Part shown: positions 1 to 8,397 of the stretch, one piece after another
How the letters are laid out: every line of letters starts with the position of its first letter
Numbering within the stretch: the stretch's first letter is position 1
From: Inhella proteolytica
GTDB lineage: Bacteria > Pseudomonadota > Gammaproteobacteria > Burkholderiales > Burkholderiaceae_C
Reading direction: 5' to 3'
Assembly (NCBI RefSeq): GCF_016093275.1
Contig: NZ_JAEDAK010000004.1
Location: 1 to 64,000, forward strand
Length of the DNA: 64,000 nt
Position numbers and translations under genes: made by a program
The notes under the pieces: generated by a model
The model's input: only the letters and a program-made list of their open reading frames with translations
Database searches by the model: none
Told to the model about the DNA's origin: nothing

Positions 1-705
1 GCGGCGCAGCGCGGCGGGCAGGGCGGGCGGCAGCGCGGCGGGCGTGGCCGCGGCGGCTTCGCTGGCCAGGATCAGCCGGCCCAGCTCGTTGGTGGCGGCC
101 GAGGGCGCGATGCCGAAGGCCTGGCGCAGCGCCAGGCGGCAGGCGTCCCAGGCGGCGATGGCGGCCGCGCGGTCGCCGCGCAGGTACAGGGCCTCCATGC
201 GCAGGCGCCAGCCGGATTCGTTCTCGGGCTGCGCGGCCAGCAGGGCATCGGCCGCGGCCAGCGCGCCGTCCAGGTCGCCCGCGGCCAGGCAGCGCTGGCC
301 CTGGGCGGCAGCGTCGCGCTCCTGGCGGCGCTGCTGCTCCTCGCGGCGCGTGGCCAGCCAGTCGGCGAACTCGGGCAGGGCATCGGTGTCGACGGTACCG
401 AGCAGCAGGCCCGGAGCGTCGTCGGCCACCACCACCTCGGCAGCGAGCGCCAGCACGCCCTCGCTGTCCACCACCAGCTCGCCCGCGCCGCGGCGCAGCC
501 GGGCCAGGGCCTGGCGCAGGTTGGCGCGCGCCTGCGCCTCGGTGCCCGCGGGCCAGAGCAGGCCAGCCAGGCGGCTGCGCGGCGTCGGGCCTTCGAGGTG
601 CAGCCAGGCCAGCAGCGCGGCCTCGCGCGCAGACAGGGGCACCGCCGCGCCGTCGGGCGGGCAGACCTGGGGCCGTCCGTTCAGTTGCAGCTGCTGACTT
701 GCCAT
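1..705 (-). CDS. BTAD/SARP-type transcriptional regulator, partial (C-terminus beyond window)
   Basis: The first 235 residues are visible, starting at an ATG at 705. Residues about 20-70 form a winged-helix-like segment (SAREAALLAWLHLEG, then RSRLAGLLWP and ANLRQALARLRR), typical of AfsR/SARP-type regulators. The helical, Ala/Leu-rich part from about residue 120 matches a bacterial transcriptional activation (BTAD) TPR-like domain. Family members often carry an AAA+ or TPR region after this, which would lie outside the window. It is divergent from the hydrolase at 809, with about 100 bases between. Target genes cannot be told. Confidence 0.7.
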   Translation of the reverse strand, partial: MASQQLQLNGRPQVCPPDGAAVPLSAREAALLAWLHLEGPTPRSRLAGLLWPAGTEAQARANLRQALARLRRGAGELVVDSEGVLALAAEVVVADDAPGLLLGTVDTDALPEFADWLATRREEQQRRQERDAAAQGQRCLAAGDLDGALAAADALLAAQPENESGWRLRMEALYLRGDRAAAIAAWDACRLALRQAFGIAPSAATNELGRLILASEAAAATPAALPPALPAALRR

Positions 706-808
706 GGTGGGGAGGGGCGTGGCGGGGGCGAGCCCGTCACGGGTGCGTCACGCCGGCCTTCCTAGAGTGCCGCGCATTCTGACCCGATGCCCTTTGGCGG
801 AGCCCCCG

Positions 809-1750
809 ATGGCCCTTTGGATTCTTTTGAGCGGCTTGGCGGCCACCTTGGCCAGCGGAGCCTCCCTGTGGTGGCGCCACCCACGCTGGTCGCGCCCGGC
901 CTTGCTGCATCTGAACCGCTGGGCCGCCGGGCTGCGCGCCAGCCAGCTCCAGGTGGCCGGGCACCGGCTGCAGCTGCTGAGCTCACGCCAGCACGACCCC
1001 GACGACACGCCGGTGGTGCTGCTGCACGGCCTGTTTGCTGAAAAAGACCATTGGGTGGACTTCGCCCGCGCCCTGCCCGGCCGACGCCGCCTGATCGTGC
1101 CCGACCTGCCCGGCTTCGGGCAGAGCGAACGGCTGGACAGCCAGCGTTACGGCTACGCCGAGCAACTGGAGCGCCTGGCCGCGCTGCTGGACGCCCTGGG
1201 CATCGCGCGCGCCCACTTGGCCGGCAGCTCGATGGGCGGCGCACTGGCGGCGCTGTTTGCGCAACGCCACCCGGAGCGCGTGGCCAGCCTGGCCTTCATC
1301 GGCGCCCCGCACGGCCTGCGCAGCAGCCGACCCAGCCCGGTGGACCGGTTGATCGACGCCGGCCAGGCGCCGCTGCTGGCGCGCACCGCGGCCGAGTTCG
1401 ACACCCTGCTGCAACGCCTGTTCGCGCGCCGGCCCTGGCTGCCTTACCCGGTGCTGCAGGCGGCGCGCCAGGAGGCCGTGGCCCGCGCCAGCTCCAACCT
1501 GCGCCTGTGGCGCGAGCATGTGGCCGACCGCTACTTGCTGCAGCAACGCCTGGCCGGCCTGCGCCTGCCGGTGCTGGCGCTCTGGGGCCGGCAGGACCAG
1601 GTGTTCGACGCCTCCGGCGCCGCCCTGCTCAAGGCCCTGCTGCCGCAGGCGGAAGTGCGCCTGCTGGAGGGCATCGGCCACCTGCCGATGATGGAAGCGC
1701 CGGCGGACTGCGCGCGCACCTACGGCGAGTTCCTGGCCGGCAAGGGCTGA
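809..1750 (+). CDS. alpha/beta-fold hydrolase
   Basis: A 313-residue alpha/beta hydrolase. The N-terminus (ALWILLSGLAATLASG) is a probable signal anchor. The oxyanion-hole HG motif (VVLLHGLFAEKDHW), nucleophile elbow GSSMGG, acid Asp in WGRQDQVFD and catalytic His in GIGHLPMMEAP are all in the expected order, so the Ser-Asp-His triad is complete. Substrate unknown; the family covers esterases, lipases and C-C hydrolases. The ATG at 809 is preferred because upstream in-frame codons lie in the non-coding-looking divergent region. It ends immediately before the stop codon of the convergent CYTH-CHAD gene. Confidence 0.82.
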   Translation: MALWILLSGLAATLASGASLWWRHPRWSRPALLHLNRWAAGLRASQLQVAGHRLQLLSSRQHDPDDTPVVLLHGLFAEKDHWVDFARALPGRRRLIVPDLPGFGQSERLDSQRYGYAEQLERLAALLDALGIARAHLAGSSMGGALAALFAQRHPERVASLAFIGAPHGLRSSRPSPVDRLIDAGQAPLLARTAAEFDTLLQRLFARRPWLPYPVLQAARQEAVARASSNLRLWREHVADRYLLQQRLAGLRLPVLALWGRQDQVFDASGAALLKALLPQAEVRLLEGIGHLPMMEAPADCARTYGEFLAGKG

Positions 1751-3190
1751 TCAGGGCTTGGGCAGGCGCAACGCCAGCACGGCCTGCCGGCGCGCCAGCA
1801 ACCAGCCGCGCGCCAGGGCCTGCGCGGCGTCGCCGGGGGCCAGCGGGCCGGCCAGCGCGAGCTCCAGGTCACACAGCTCGCCCAGCTGATCCTGCGCCGC
1901 CGCCAGGGCCTTGAGCCGGCGCGCCAAGGCCTTGGGCTTGTAGAGGCCGGCGGCCCACTCCAAGCCGTAGCGCAAGCGCTTGAGACGCAGGCGCAGCGCA
2001 TGGCGGGCTTCGGCGTCCAGCGCCGCGACGCCCTGGGCCTGGCGCTGCAGCCGCTGGCGCCAGCGGCGCAGCCGGGCGCGCAGCGGCCAGGGCGTGGCGT
2101 CGGCCGGCTGCTGGTCCAGCCAGTGCATCCAGCCCAGCCATTCCAGCAGGAATTGCTGGGTTTGCGGGGCGCGCACCAGGGCCAGGGCGGGGGCCGCGCG
2201 GGTGGGGCCGGGGGTTGCTGCGGGCAGGCGGAGCCCCTGCTCGGCCAGGGCCTGGGCCAGCGCCGGCCAGCGCTGCGCGGGCTGCAGCGCGGCATCGCGC
2301 AGGGGGCCCAGGGCCTTGAGCAAGGCGGTGGCCCGGGCCTCGAAGGCCGGCCAGGCCGGGTGCCGCGCGGTGGGCCCCAGGCCGCGGAACAGGCGCAGGC
2401 CGCTCTTGAGGCGGCGCAGGCCCACGCGCAGCTGGTGCAGGTGCTCGTCGGTCCAGTCGCCGCTGCCGATCTGGCTGGCATTCGCCGCCACCTGGTCGAA
2501 GCCGTTGAGCAGCAGGGCGCGCAAGGCGGCGGCAGCCGTCATGTCCTTGCGCAGGGCCAGGGGCTTGGCCTTGCGGGGCGGGCTTCGCAGCAGGCCGCGC
2601 GCCAGGTTCTCGCCGCGCTCGGCCTTGCTGCGCAGGTCCAGGCTGAGCGGCAGTCGCGTCACCAGGCCATGGGCGTAGGCCAGCAGGGCGTTGACGTCTC
2701 CGCCGGCCAGTTCCAGCTCCAGCTCGTGCACGGGCAGGCGCGCCTCGCCGGCACGCAGTTCACCCACGTCCAGCGCCAGCTCCAGCTGGGCGCCCGGCAC
2801 GCGGGAGGCGCGCTGGGCGCGCTCGATGCGGGTTTCGAACACCGGGCGCAAATCCAGGCCACCGCGCTCACCCAGAGCCGCCAGCCGCTCGCCCAGCGGG
2901 TGGCCGGCGTGGCGGCTCAGGTCCAGCTGCGGTTCGGCCGTGCCGGCGGCGGCGTTGTGCTCCAGCCGGGTGATGCCGTCCTCCGCCGGGCCCTTGCAGG
3001 TCTGCACCCACTGCGGCCCTTCCTGGCGCAGGCGCAGGCCGATGCCGGCGCGGGCCAGGGTCCGATCCGCAGTGTCGAAGTAGATCGCCGCCAGCGGCAG
3101 GCGCTCGGCCGGGCGGCGGGCGTCCAGCCAGCGGTGCACAGCGGGCAGTTGATCGGCGGGGACGTGGAAGCGCAGTTCGATCTCGTTCAT
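1751..3190 (-). CDS. CYTH and CHAD domain protein
   Basis: 479 residues. The N-terminal third is a CYTH (triphosphate tunnel metalloenzyme) domain that opens with MNEIELRFHV, where the family signature ExExK appears as EIELR, and it has acidic/basic strands such as VELEL and YFDTADRTLARAG. From about residue 235 follows a helical CHAD domain with the typical conserved His and Arg/Lys residues (LHQLRVGLRRLKSGLRLF; LRLRLKRLRYGLEWA). CYTH enzymes act on triphosphates or polyphosphate and CHAD domains bind polyphosphate, so a role in polyphosphate metabolism is likely. Start ATG at 3190; longer frames extend over the promoter region shared with the AlkB gene. Confidence 0.85.
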   Translation of the reverse strand: MNEIELRFHVPADQLPAVHRWLDARRPAERLPLAAIYFDTADRTLARAGIGLRLRQEGPQWVQTCKGPAEDGITRLEHNAAAGTAEPQLDLSRHAGHPLGERLAALGERGGLDLRPVFETRIERAQRASRVPGAQLELALDVGELRAGEARLPVHELELELAGGDVNALLAYAHGLVTRLPLSLDLRSKAERGENLARGLLRSPPRKAKPLALRKDMTAAAALRALLLNGFDQVAANASQIGSGDWTDEHLHQLRVGLRRLKSGLRLFRGLGPTARHPAWPAFEARATALLKALGPLRDAALQPAQRWPALAQALAEQGLRLPAATPGPTRAAPALALVRAPQTQQFLLEWLGWMHWLDQQPADATPWPLRARLRRWRQRLQRQAQGVAALDAEARHALRLRLKRLRYGLEWAAGLYKPKALARRLKALAAAQDQLGELCDLELALAGPLAPGDAAQALARGWLLARRQAVLALRLPKP

Positions 3191-3243
3191 GGCGGCGGGG
3201 ATTCTCGTTCGCACCCTTGCCAAGCGGCGGTGCGGCTCGCAGC

Positions 3244-4392
3244 ATGCAGGCCATGCAATCCACCCCTTGGCGCGACCCCAACCGCTGGCTCTGGGCCCTG
3301 GCCGGGCTGTTCCCCGGCCTGGTGTGGCTGAACCTGTGGCGCTTCGAGCAGCACGGCCAGGTGGCTTGGTTGTATGTACCCGCGCTGGTGATGCATGTAG
3401 GCATCCCGCTGCTGGACGCGCTGGTGGGCACCGACCGCCGCAACCTGCCGCCCGAAGCCGAAGGCGCACTGGCGGCCGACCCCTGGTACCGCGCCCTGCT
3501 GGTGGCCTTCATTCCGCTGCAGTTCGCGCTGCTGGTGCACGGCAGCGCGCTGGCCGTGCAGCACGCGGCCGAGCCCTGGGTGTGGCTGGGGCTGATCCTG
3601 AGTGTGGGCGGCATCAATGGCGTGGCCATCAACACCGCGCACGAACTGGGCCACAAGCACCCGCGCTGGGAGCGCTGGCTGGCGCGCGTGGCGCTGGCCC
3701 CGGTGGGGTACGGGCATTTCTACGTCGAACACAACCGCGGCCACCACCGCCGCGTGGCCACCTTCGAGGACCCGGCCTCGGCCCGCCTGGGCGAGAGCTT
3801 CTGGGCCTTCTGGCCGCGCACGGTGCTGGGCGGCATCCGCAGCGCCTGGGCGCTGGAGCGTGCGCGCCTGGCCGGGCGCGGCTTGGGGCTCTGGCACTGG
3901 CGCAACGAATGCCTGCAGGCCTGGGCGATGACGGTGCTGCTCTGGGGCGGGCTGCTCGCCGCCTTCGGGCCGCTGCTGCTGCCCTTCCTGCTGCTGCAGG
4001 CGCTCTACGGCTTCAGCCTGCTCGAGGTGGTGAACTACATCGAGCACTACGGCCTGAAGCGCCAGCCCGATGCGCAAGGGCGGCCCGAGCGCGTGCAGCC
4101 CGAGCACTCCTGGAACAGCAGCCACCGCGTCTCCAACCTCTTCCTGTTCCAGCTGCAGCGCCACAGCGACCACCACGCCCACCCGGGCCGGCGCTACCAG
4201 GTGCTGCGCCACTTCGAGGGCGCCCCGCAACTGCCCAGCGGCTATGCCGGCCTGCTGGTGCTGGCCTGGCTGCCGCCGCTGTGGTTCCGGGTGATGGACC
4301 GCCGCGTGCTGGCCCATTACCAAGGGGATGTGGGCCGCGCGAACGTACAACCCGGTTCGCGCTGGCAGCCGGCGATCGTTCAAACCCATTGA
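3244..4392 (+). CDS. alkB: AlkB-type alkane 1-monooxygenase (membrane di-iron hydroxylase)
   Basis: About 382 residues with several hydrophobic segments. All the histidine boxes of the AlkB family are present: HELGHKHPRWE near residue 130, EHNRGHHRRVAT near 160, and LQRHSDHHAHPGRRYQVLR near 300, plus the NYIEHYGL signature near 260. These coordinate the di-iron centre that hydroxylates terminal carbons of alkanes in the inner membrane, using electrons from rubredoxin. No rubredoxin or rubredoxin reductase gene is in this window. The start is uncertain: ATG at 3244 or 3253, or TTG at 3217. The downstream cytochrome b561 gene is 60 bases away and could share a transcript. Confidence 0.85.
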   Translation: MQAMQSTPWRDPNRWLWALAGLFPGLVWLNLWRFEQHGQVAWLYVPALVMHVGIPLLDALVGTDRRNLPPEAEGALAADPWYRALLVAFIPLQFALLVHGSALAVQHAAEPWVWLGLILSVGGINGVAINTAHELGHKHPRWERWLARVALAPVGYGHFYVEHNRGHHRRVATFEDPASARLGESFWAFWPRTVLGGIRSAWALERARLAGRGLGLWHWRNECLQAWAMTVLLWGGLLAAFGPLLLPFLLLQALYGFSLLEVVNYIEHYGLKRQPDAQGRPERVQPEHSWNSSHRVSNLFLFQLQRHSDHHAHPGRRYQVLRHFEGAPQLPSGYAGLLVLAWLPPLWFRVMDRRVLAHYQGDVGRANVQPGSRWQPAIVQTH

Positions 4393-4452
4393 AACCCATC
4401 GTCAGCCGGCTTGCGCCTAGGCTGCCGCCCGCGCGCTGACACTGGAGCCGTG

Positions 4453-4983
4453 ATGCAAAGCTCTCCCCACCGCTATTCCCGCCCGGCTGTGCTGCTGCAC
4501 TGGCTGATGGCCATCGGCCTGCTGGGCGCCATCGGCATGGGCCTGTATGTGTCCGATCTGCCCATGGGCCTGCAGCGCCTGAAGCTGATCAACTGGCACA
4601 AATGGGCCGGCATCACGCTGCTGTTGCTGGTGATCCTGCGCACCGCCTGGCGCGCCGGCCACCGCCCGCCGCCCGATCTGCCCATGCCGGCTTGGCAGGC
4701 GCGCGCCGCCCACGCCGTGCATGGCCTGCTCTATCTGCTGATGTTCGCCGTGCCTCTGCTGGGCTGGGCCTACAGCAATGCGGCCGGCTTTCCGGTGGTG
4801 TGGTTCGGCGTGCTGCCGCTGCCGGATTTCGTGGGCAAGAACCCCGAGCTGGCCGAGGCCCTGAAAGGCCTGCACAAGCTGGCCGCCTGGAGCCTGCTGC
4901 TGCTGATCCTGGCCCACGCCGCTGCCGCCATCAAACACCAATTCGTCGACCGCGACCGCCTGCTCGACCGCATGAGGTTTTGA
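4453..4983 (+). CDS. cytochrome b561 family protein (YceJ-like)
   Basis: 176 residues with four predicted transmembrane helices and conserved haem-ligand histidines (LLHWLMAIGLL near 17, INWHKWAGI near 50, the histidine of AVHGLLYLLMF near 92, LHKLAAWSLLL near 145). The family transfers electrons from quinol to periplasmic acceptors or oxygen. Start ATG 4453 has GGAG 6-9 bases upstream. In E. coli a b561 homologue (yceJ) is paired with yceI, and here two YceI proteins follow directly, so the pairing is conserved. A repeat with three hairpins separates this gene from the first yceI-like gene. Confidence 0.87.
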   Translation: MQSSPHRYSRPAVLLHWLMAIGLLGAIGMGLYVSDLPMGLQRLKLINWHKWAGITLLLLVILRTAWRAGHRPPPDLPMPAWQARAAHAVHGLLYLLMFAVPLLGWAYSNAAGFPVVWFGVLPLPDFVGKNPELAEALKGLHKLAAWSLLLLILAHAAAAIKHQFVDRDRLLDRMRF

Positions 4984-4992
4984 CCCACCCCC

Positions 4993-5050
4993 GAAGCGGC
5001 TGCGCCGCTTCCCCCTCAAGGGGGCGGCAGCAGCGGCCCGGCAAAGCCGG
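4993..5050. repeat. three-hairpin intergenic repeat, copy 1
   Basis: Three consecutive small hairpins follow the b561 stop codon: GAAGCGGC-TGC-GCCGCTTC (4993-5011), CCCCCT-CA-AGGGGG (5011-5024) and CCGGC-AAA-GCCGG (5038-5050). A second, diverged copy follows the YceI gene at 6257. Elements of this shape are common after genes in Burkholderiales and probably end transcription or protect mRNA 3' ends; this function is inferred. Confidence 0.65.
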
Positions 5051-5095
5051 TTCCGCGCTGCCCCCAAATCAACGGCTCACTTCACACCCTTCTGA

Positions 5096-5662
5096 ATGAA
5101 ATCAGGTCTTATCCGCTCCGCAGTGCTTGCTGCCCTCCTGCCCGCCTCCCCGCTTTGGGCCCAAACCCTGCTGCCGCAGGGCGCCGAGATCGTCTTCACC
5201 AGCAAGCAGATGGGCGTGCCGGTGGAAGGCCGCTTCAAGAGCTTCAAGCTCGACGCCTTCCAGTTCGACCCCAAGAAGCCCGAGGCCGCCAAGATTGCGC
5301 TGACCGTGCACACCAAGAGCGCCGCCGTGGGCACGCCCGAGGTGGATGCCGAATTGGTCAAGCCCGAGTGGTTCGATGCCGCCAAGTTCCCGGAGGCCAA
5401 ATTCGTCGCCCAGTCCGTCAAGCCCCTGGGCGGCGGCAAGTTCGAGATGCAAGGCCAGTTCACCCTCAAAGGCCAGAGCAAGGCCATGACGGTGCCCCTG
5501 CAACTGGCCCAGGCCGGTGCCATCAGCACGGCCACCGGCAGCTTCGCCCTCAAGCGCAAGGACTGGAAGATCGGCACCGGTGAATGGGCCGACACCAGCA
5601 TCGTGGCCGACGAGGTCCAGGTGCGCTTCAAGTTCCCCTTCAGCGGCATGGCGCCGCTCTAA
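5096..5662 (+). CDS. YceI family periplasmic protein (first copy)
   Basis: 188 residues. Residues 1-22 are a signal peptide ending in LWAQ. The mature part is a YceI-like lipocalin-fold domain that binds polyprenyl-type lipids in characterised relatives (segments GVPVEGRFKSFKLDAFQFD, FDAAKFPEAKFV, LKGQSKAMTVPL). It lacks an obvious Shine-Dalgarno sequence before ATG 5096. It is followed after 17 bases by a second YceI gene, and the pair shares only moderate similarity. With the upstream cytochrome b561 gene it forms a yceJ-yceI-like group of periplasmic redox or lipid-binding function. Confidence 0.85.
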   Translation: MKSGLIRSAVLAALLPASPLWAQTLLPQGAEIVFTSKQMGVPVEGRFKSFKLDAFQFDPKKPEAAKIALTVHTKSAAVGTPEVDAELVKPEWFDAAKFPEAKFVAQSVKPLGGGKFEMQGQFTLKGQSKAMTVPLQLAQAGAISTATGSFALKRKDWKIGTGEWADTSIVADEVQVRFKFPFSGMAPL

Positions 5663-5679
5663 CCCAAGGAAACACCCGC

Positions 5680-6249
5680 ATGAAGAAGTCCCTCTCCCTG
5701 CTGGCCGCGCTGGTAGCCGCCGGTGCCGTCCACGCCCAGCCCGCCACCTACAAGATCGAGCCGATGCACACCTTCGTCACCTTCGAGGCGAAGCATTTCG
5801 GCACCAGCACGAACCGCGGCCGCTTCGACAAGAAGGACGGCAGCATCACCATCGACCCCGCCGCCAAGACCGGCCGCGCCGAGATCACGGTGGACATGAG
5901 CTCCATCAACACCGGTACCGCCCGCTTCGACGGCCACCTGAAGAGCAAGGACTTCTTCGACATCGAGAAGTTCGCCACCGCCACCTTTGTGGGCGACAAG
6001 TTCGAGTTCGACGGCAGCAAGGTCAAGTCCGTCTCCGGCCAGCTGACCCTGCTGGGCAAGACCGGCCCGGTGACCTTCACGGCCGAGAACTACAACTGCT
6101 TCGACCACCCGATGTTCAAGGCCCAGGCCTGCGGCGGCGACTTCGTCGGCACCATCCAGCGCAGCCAGTGGGGCATGGGCTACGGCCTGCCTGGCATCCC
6201 CGACAGCGTGCGCCTGGTCATCCAAGTCGAAGCCATCAAGCAACCTTGA
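5680..6249 (+). CDS. YceI family periplasmic protein (second copy)
   Basis: 189 residues with a signal peptide (MKKSLSLLAALVAAGAVHAQ, cleavage after AQ) and a full YceI domain: YKIEPMHTFVTFEAKHFGTS, then DGSITIDPAAKTGRAEITVD and GHLKSKDFFDIEKFATATF, which are classic for the family. The ATG at 5680 has AAGGAA about 8 bases upstream. It is probably co-transcribed with the first YceI gene. Predicted to bind an isoprenoid-type ligand in the periplasm; which one is unknown. Confidence 0.9.
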   Translation: MKKSLSLLAALVAAGAVHAQPATYKIEPMHTFVTFEAKHFGTSTNRGRFDKKDGSITIDPAAKTGRAEITVDMSSINTGTARFDGHLKSKDFFDIEKFATATFVGDKFEFDGSKVKSVSGQLTLLGKTGPVTFTAENYNCFDHPMFKAQACGGDFVGTIQRSQWGMGYGLPGIPDSVRLVIQVEAIKQP

Positions 6250-6256
6250 CCCCCCC

Positions 6257-6320
6257 GAGGCGCCTCCTGGCGCCTCCCCCCAGGGGGCGCCGCTGGCGGA
6301 CCAGCAGAGCCGGATCCGCG
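6257..6320. repeat. three-hairpin intergenic repeat, copy 2
   Basis: A diverged copy of the repeat at 4993. The first hairpin is GAGGCGCC-TCCT-GGCGCCTC (6257-6276), followed by a C-run/G-run pair (6276-6287) and a weakly paired AGCCGGATCCG tail. The first stem differs from copy 1 at several positions but is still perfectly paired, which suggests the structure is kept. Confidence 0.6.
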
Positions 6321-6438
6321 GCGGCCACCTGATCCCCCTGCGCCGGCCTGTCGCAGATCCGTGCAGGTCGTCAGCTGATCCGGCCGGTGCATCGCGCCAC
6401 GCGCGACCCAGTCGGGCGGACTCCCTACAGTCCGCCCC

Positions 6439-7947
6439 ATGACGCAGTACAAGGCCCCCCGAATCCCCGCCTGGATCACCGATCCGGTCTGGCGCGAACG
6501 CCTGAGCCGCTGGCTGGCCGCCTCGATCAAGGGTTTCCACGGCTATGCCGGCTGGCTGGTGCGCCTGAGCTGGTGGCGTTTCACGGCCTATGCGCTGCTG
6601 ACGCTGATCGGCGTGAAGATCGTCACCGAACTGCCGCCCTTCACCTGGCGCTTCACCGAGACGGTCGAAGAGCAAGGCCCGAGCCTGCCGCCGCCCGACC
6701 TGCCGGAAATGCCCGAGCTGCCCGAACCCGAGGCGAAGCCGGAGGCCGCCGCCGAGCCGGAGGACACGGACACCCCTGAGCCCGCCAAGGTCAGCGCCAG
6801 CGCCCCCGAGCACTTTGAAGTCAAGATCGGCCGCGAAGGCGTGCGCTTCGGCCTGCGTGGCAAGACCGAGGAAGCCGCCGAGGTCAAGATCAGCCCCGAT
6901 GGCCTGCGCATCGTCACCCCGGGCCAGCCGGCCGCCAGCGGGGCCGCGTCCAGCCCCAACACCGTGCTCGACATCCGCCTGCCCCCCGAGGTGACGGAAG
7001 AAATCCGCAAGGAGATGGAGCAGGCCGCCCGCGAGGCCAGCGACAAGGCCAAGGAAGCCGCCCGCCGCCAGTACGAGGCCGAGAAGCGCCGCTGGGAGCA
7101 GGAAAAGCGCCGCGTGCTCAAGGCCTGGGAAAAGGCCAGCCGCGAAAGCCGCAAGCGCACCCGCGTGATCCAGTTCGGCGACTTCCTGATGGACCTGACC
7201 GTGCTGCTGCTGCTGGCCAGCGCGCTCATCAAGGCCACCTACAAGGGCCGCGCCGAGGCCGAGGCCAAGGCCGCCGCCGCCGAGGAAACCGCCGAAGCCG
7301 AGGCGCTCAAGCGCCAGCTGGTCGAGGCCCGCCTGAACACCATGCAGGCCCAGGTGGAGCCGCACTTCCTGTTCAACACCCTGGCGTCGATCGACCACCT
7401 GATCGAGGTGGACCCGAAGCGGGCCAGCCAGATGCAGAAGAACCTGATCGCCCTGCTGCGCGCCACCATGCCGACGATGCGCGAAGCCAACGGCAGCGGT
7501 TCGGGCCTGCGCGACCTGAGGCGCGAGATGGCGGTGGTGCGGCCCTACCTGGAGATCCTGCAGGTGCGCATGGAAGAGCGCCTGCAGGTGGAGATCGACG
7601 TGCCGGACGGCCTGCTGAGCGCCGAGTTCCCGCCCATGATCATCCAGGGCCTGGTGGAGAACGCCATCAAGCATGGCCTGGAACCCAAGCCCGAGGGCGG
7701 TTCCTTGGCGGTGCGGGCGCGCATCGAGCACGGCAAGCTCGTCGTCGAAGTGGCCGACACCGGCCTGGGCTTCGGCCGCGCCGCCACCAGCGGCACCGGC
7801 GTGGGCCTGGCCAACACCCGCGAACGCCTGCAGCTGCTGTACGGCAACAAGGCCAGCCTGACGGTGGCCGAGAACCAACCCTGCGGCACGCTCATCCGCA
7901 TCAGCGTGCCCTACAAGAGCAACGAAGCCGAAGGAGAAACGAAATGA
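6439..7947 (+). CDS. LytS/AgrC-type sensor histidine kinase
   Basis: 502 residues. One hydrophobic segment near residues 45-65 and a second near 250-265 flank a roughly 180-residue region that includes a Pro/Glu-rich stretch (about 75-115), a beta-rich part and a Lys/Arg/Glu-rich coiled coil (about 185-245). The catalytic part is the His_kinase family: phospho-acceptor in QAQVEPHFLFNTLASIDHL (about 305-325), then HATPase with VENAIKHGL and DTGLGFG plus GVGLANTRERLQ. It pairs with the LytTR regulator at 8398. The sensed signal is unknown. Start ATG 6439 has no strong ribosome site. Confidence 0.88.
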   Translation: MTQYKAPRIPAWITDPVWRERLSRWLAASIKGFHGYAGWLVRLSWWRFTAYALLTLIGVKIVTELPPFTWRFTETVEEQGPSLPPPDLPEMPELPEPEAKPEAAAEPEDTDTPEPAKVSASAPEHFEVKIGREGVRFGLRGKTEEAAEVKISPDGLRIVTPGQPAASGAASSPNTVLDIRLPPEVTEEIRKEMEQAAREASDKAKEAARRQYEAEKRRWEQEKRRVLKAWEKASRESRKRTRVIQFGDFLMDLTVLLLLASALIKATYKGRAEAEAKAAAAEETAEAEALKRQLVEARLNTMQAQVEPHFLFNTLASIDHLIEVDPKRASQMQKNLIALLRATMPTMREANGSGSGLRDLRREMAVVRPYLEILQVRMEERLQVEIDVPDGLLSAEFPPMIIQGLVENAIKHGLEPKPEGGSLAVRARIEHGKLVVEVADTGLGFGRAATSGTGVGLANTRERLQLLYGNKASLTVAENQPCGTLIRISVPYKSNEAEGETK

Positions 7948-8369
7948 GCAAGTTCCTGAAGTTCCTGGCCTGGACGAGCCTGGCCGTCCTCGTGGCCAGC
8001 CTGGTGATGGGTGGCGTGCTGGTGGGCCTGGCCCAGGAAGGGCTCTCGCAGGCCGGCAGCTGGCATGTGGTGGTGGATGGCGAAGACATCAGCGACTTCG
8101 TGCACCTGGGCGGCCTGGAGGCCGAACATGGCGTGCTGGGCCTGATTGCCGCGGCCGTGGCCCTGGGCTTCACCCTGGTGGTGGTGCTGCCCCTGGTGCT
8201 GCTGGTCGGCGTCGGCGTGCCGGTGCTGGCGGTGCTGTTCAGCCTGGGCCTGGTGGCGGTGGTGCTGGCCGGCACCTCGGCCCTGCTGCTCGCCCCCTTG
8301 GCCCTGCCGGTGCTGCTGATCGTCTGGCTGCTCAAGCGCAAGCAACCCGCCCGGCCGGCCAGCGCATAA
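7944..8369 (+). CDS. small membrane protein between kinase and regulator
   Basis: 141 residues, starting at the ATG that overlaps the kinase stop codon (ATGA, 7944-7947), so translation is probably coupled. It has an N-terminal transmembrane segment (about 5-27), a short polar loop (about 30-60), then three closely spaced very hydrophobic segments (about 62-130) and a basic tail KRKQPARPASA. I do not recognise the family. Its place inside a two-component operon suggests an accessory or signal-modulating subunit of the kinase; that is inference only. Confidence 0.72.
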   Translation: MSKFLKFLAWTSLAVLVASLVMGGVLVGLAQEGLSQAGSWHVVVDGEDISDFVHLGGLEAEHGVLGLIAAAVALGFTLVVVLPLVLLVGVGVPVLAVLFSLGLVAVVLAGTSALLLAPLALPVLLIVWLLKRKQPARPASA

Positions 8370-8397
8370 AGTCGCGGCCCGACCCCAGGAGCCTGCC

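Noticed and set aside
5659-7878. 739-codon minus-strand frame opposite YceI and the LytS-type kinase
   Set aside because: It has no domain, and it covers both genes and the intergenic repeat, so it is a shadow.
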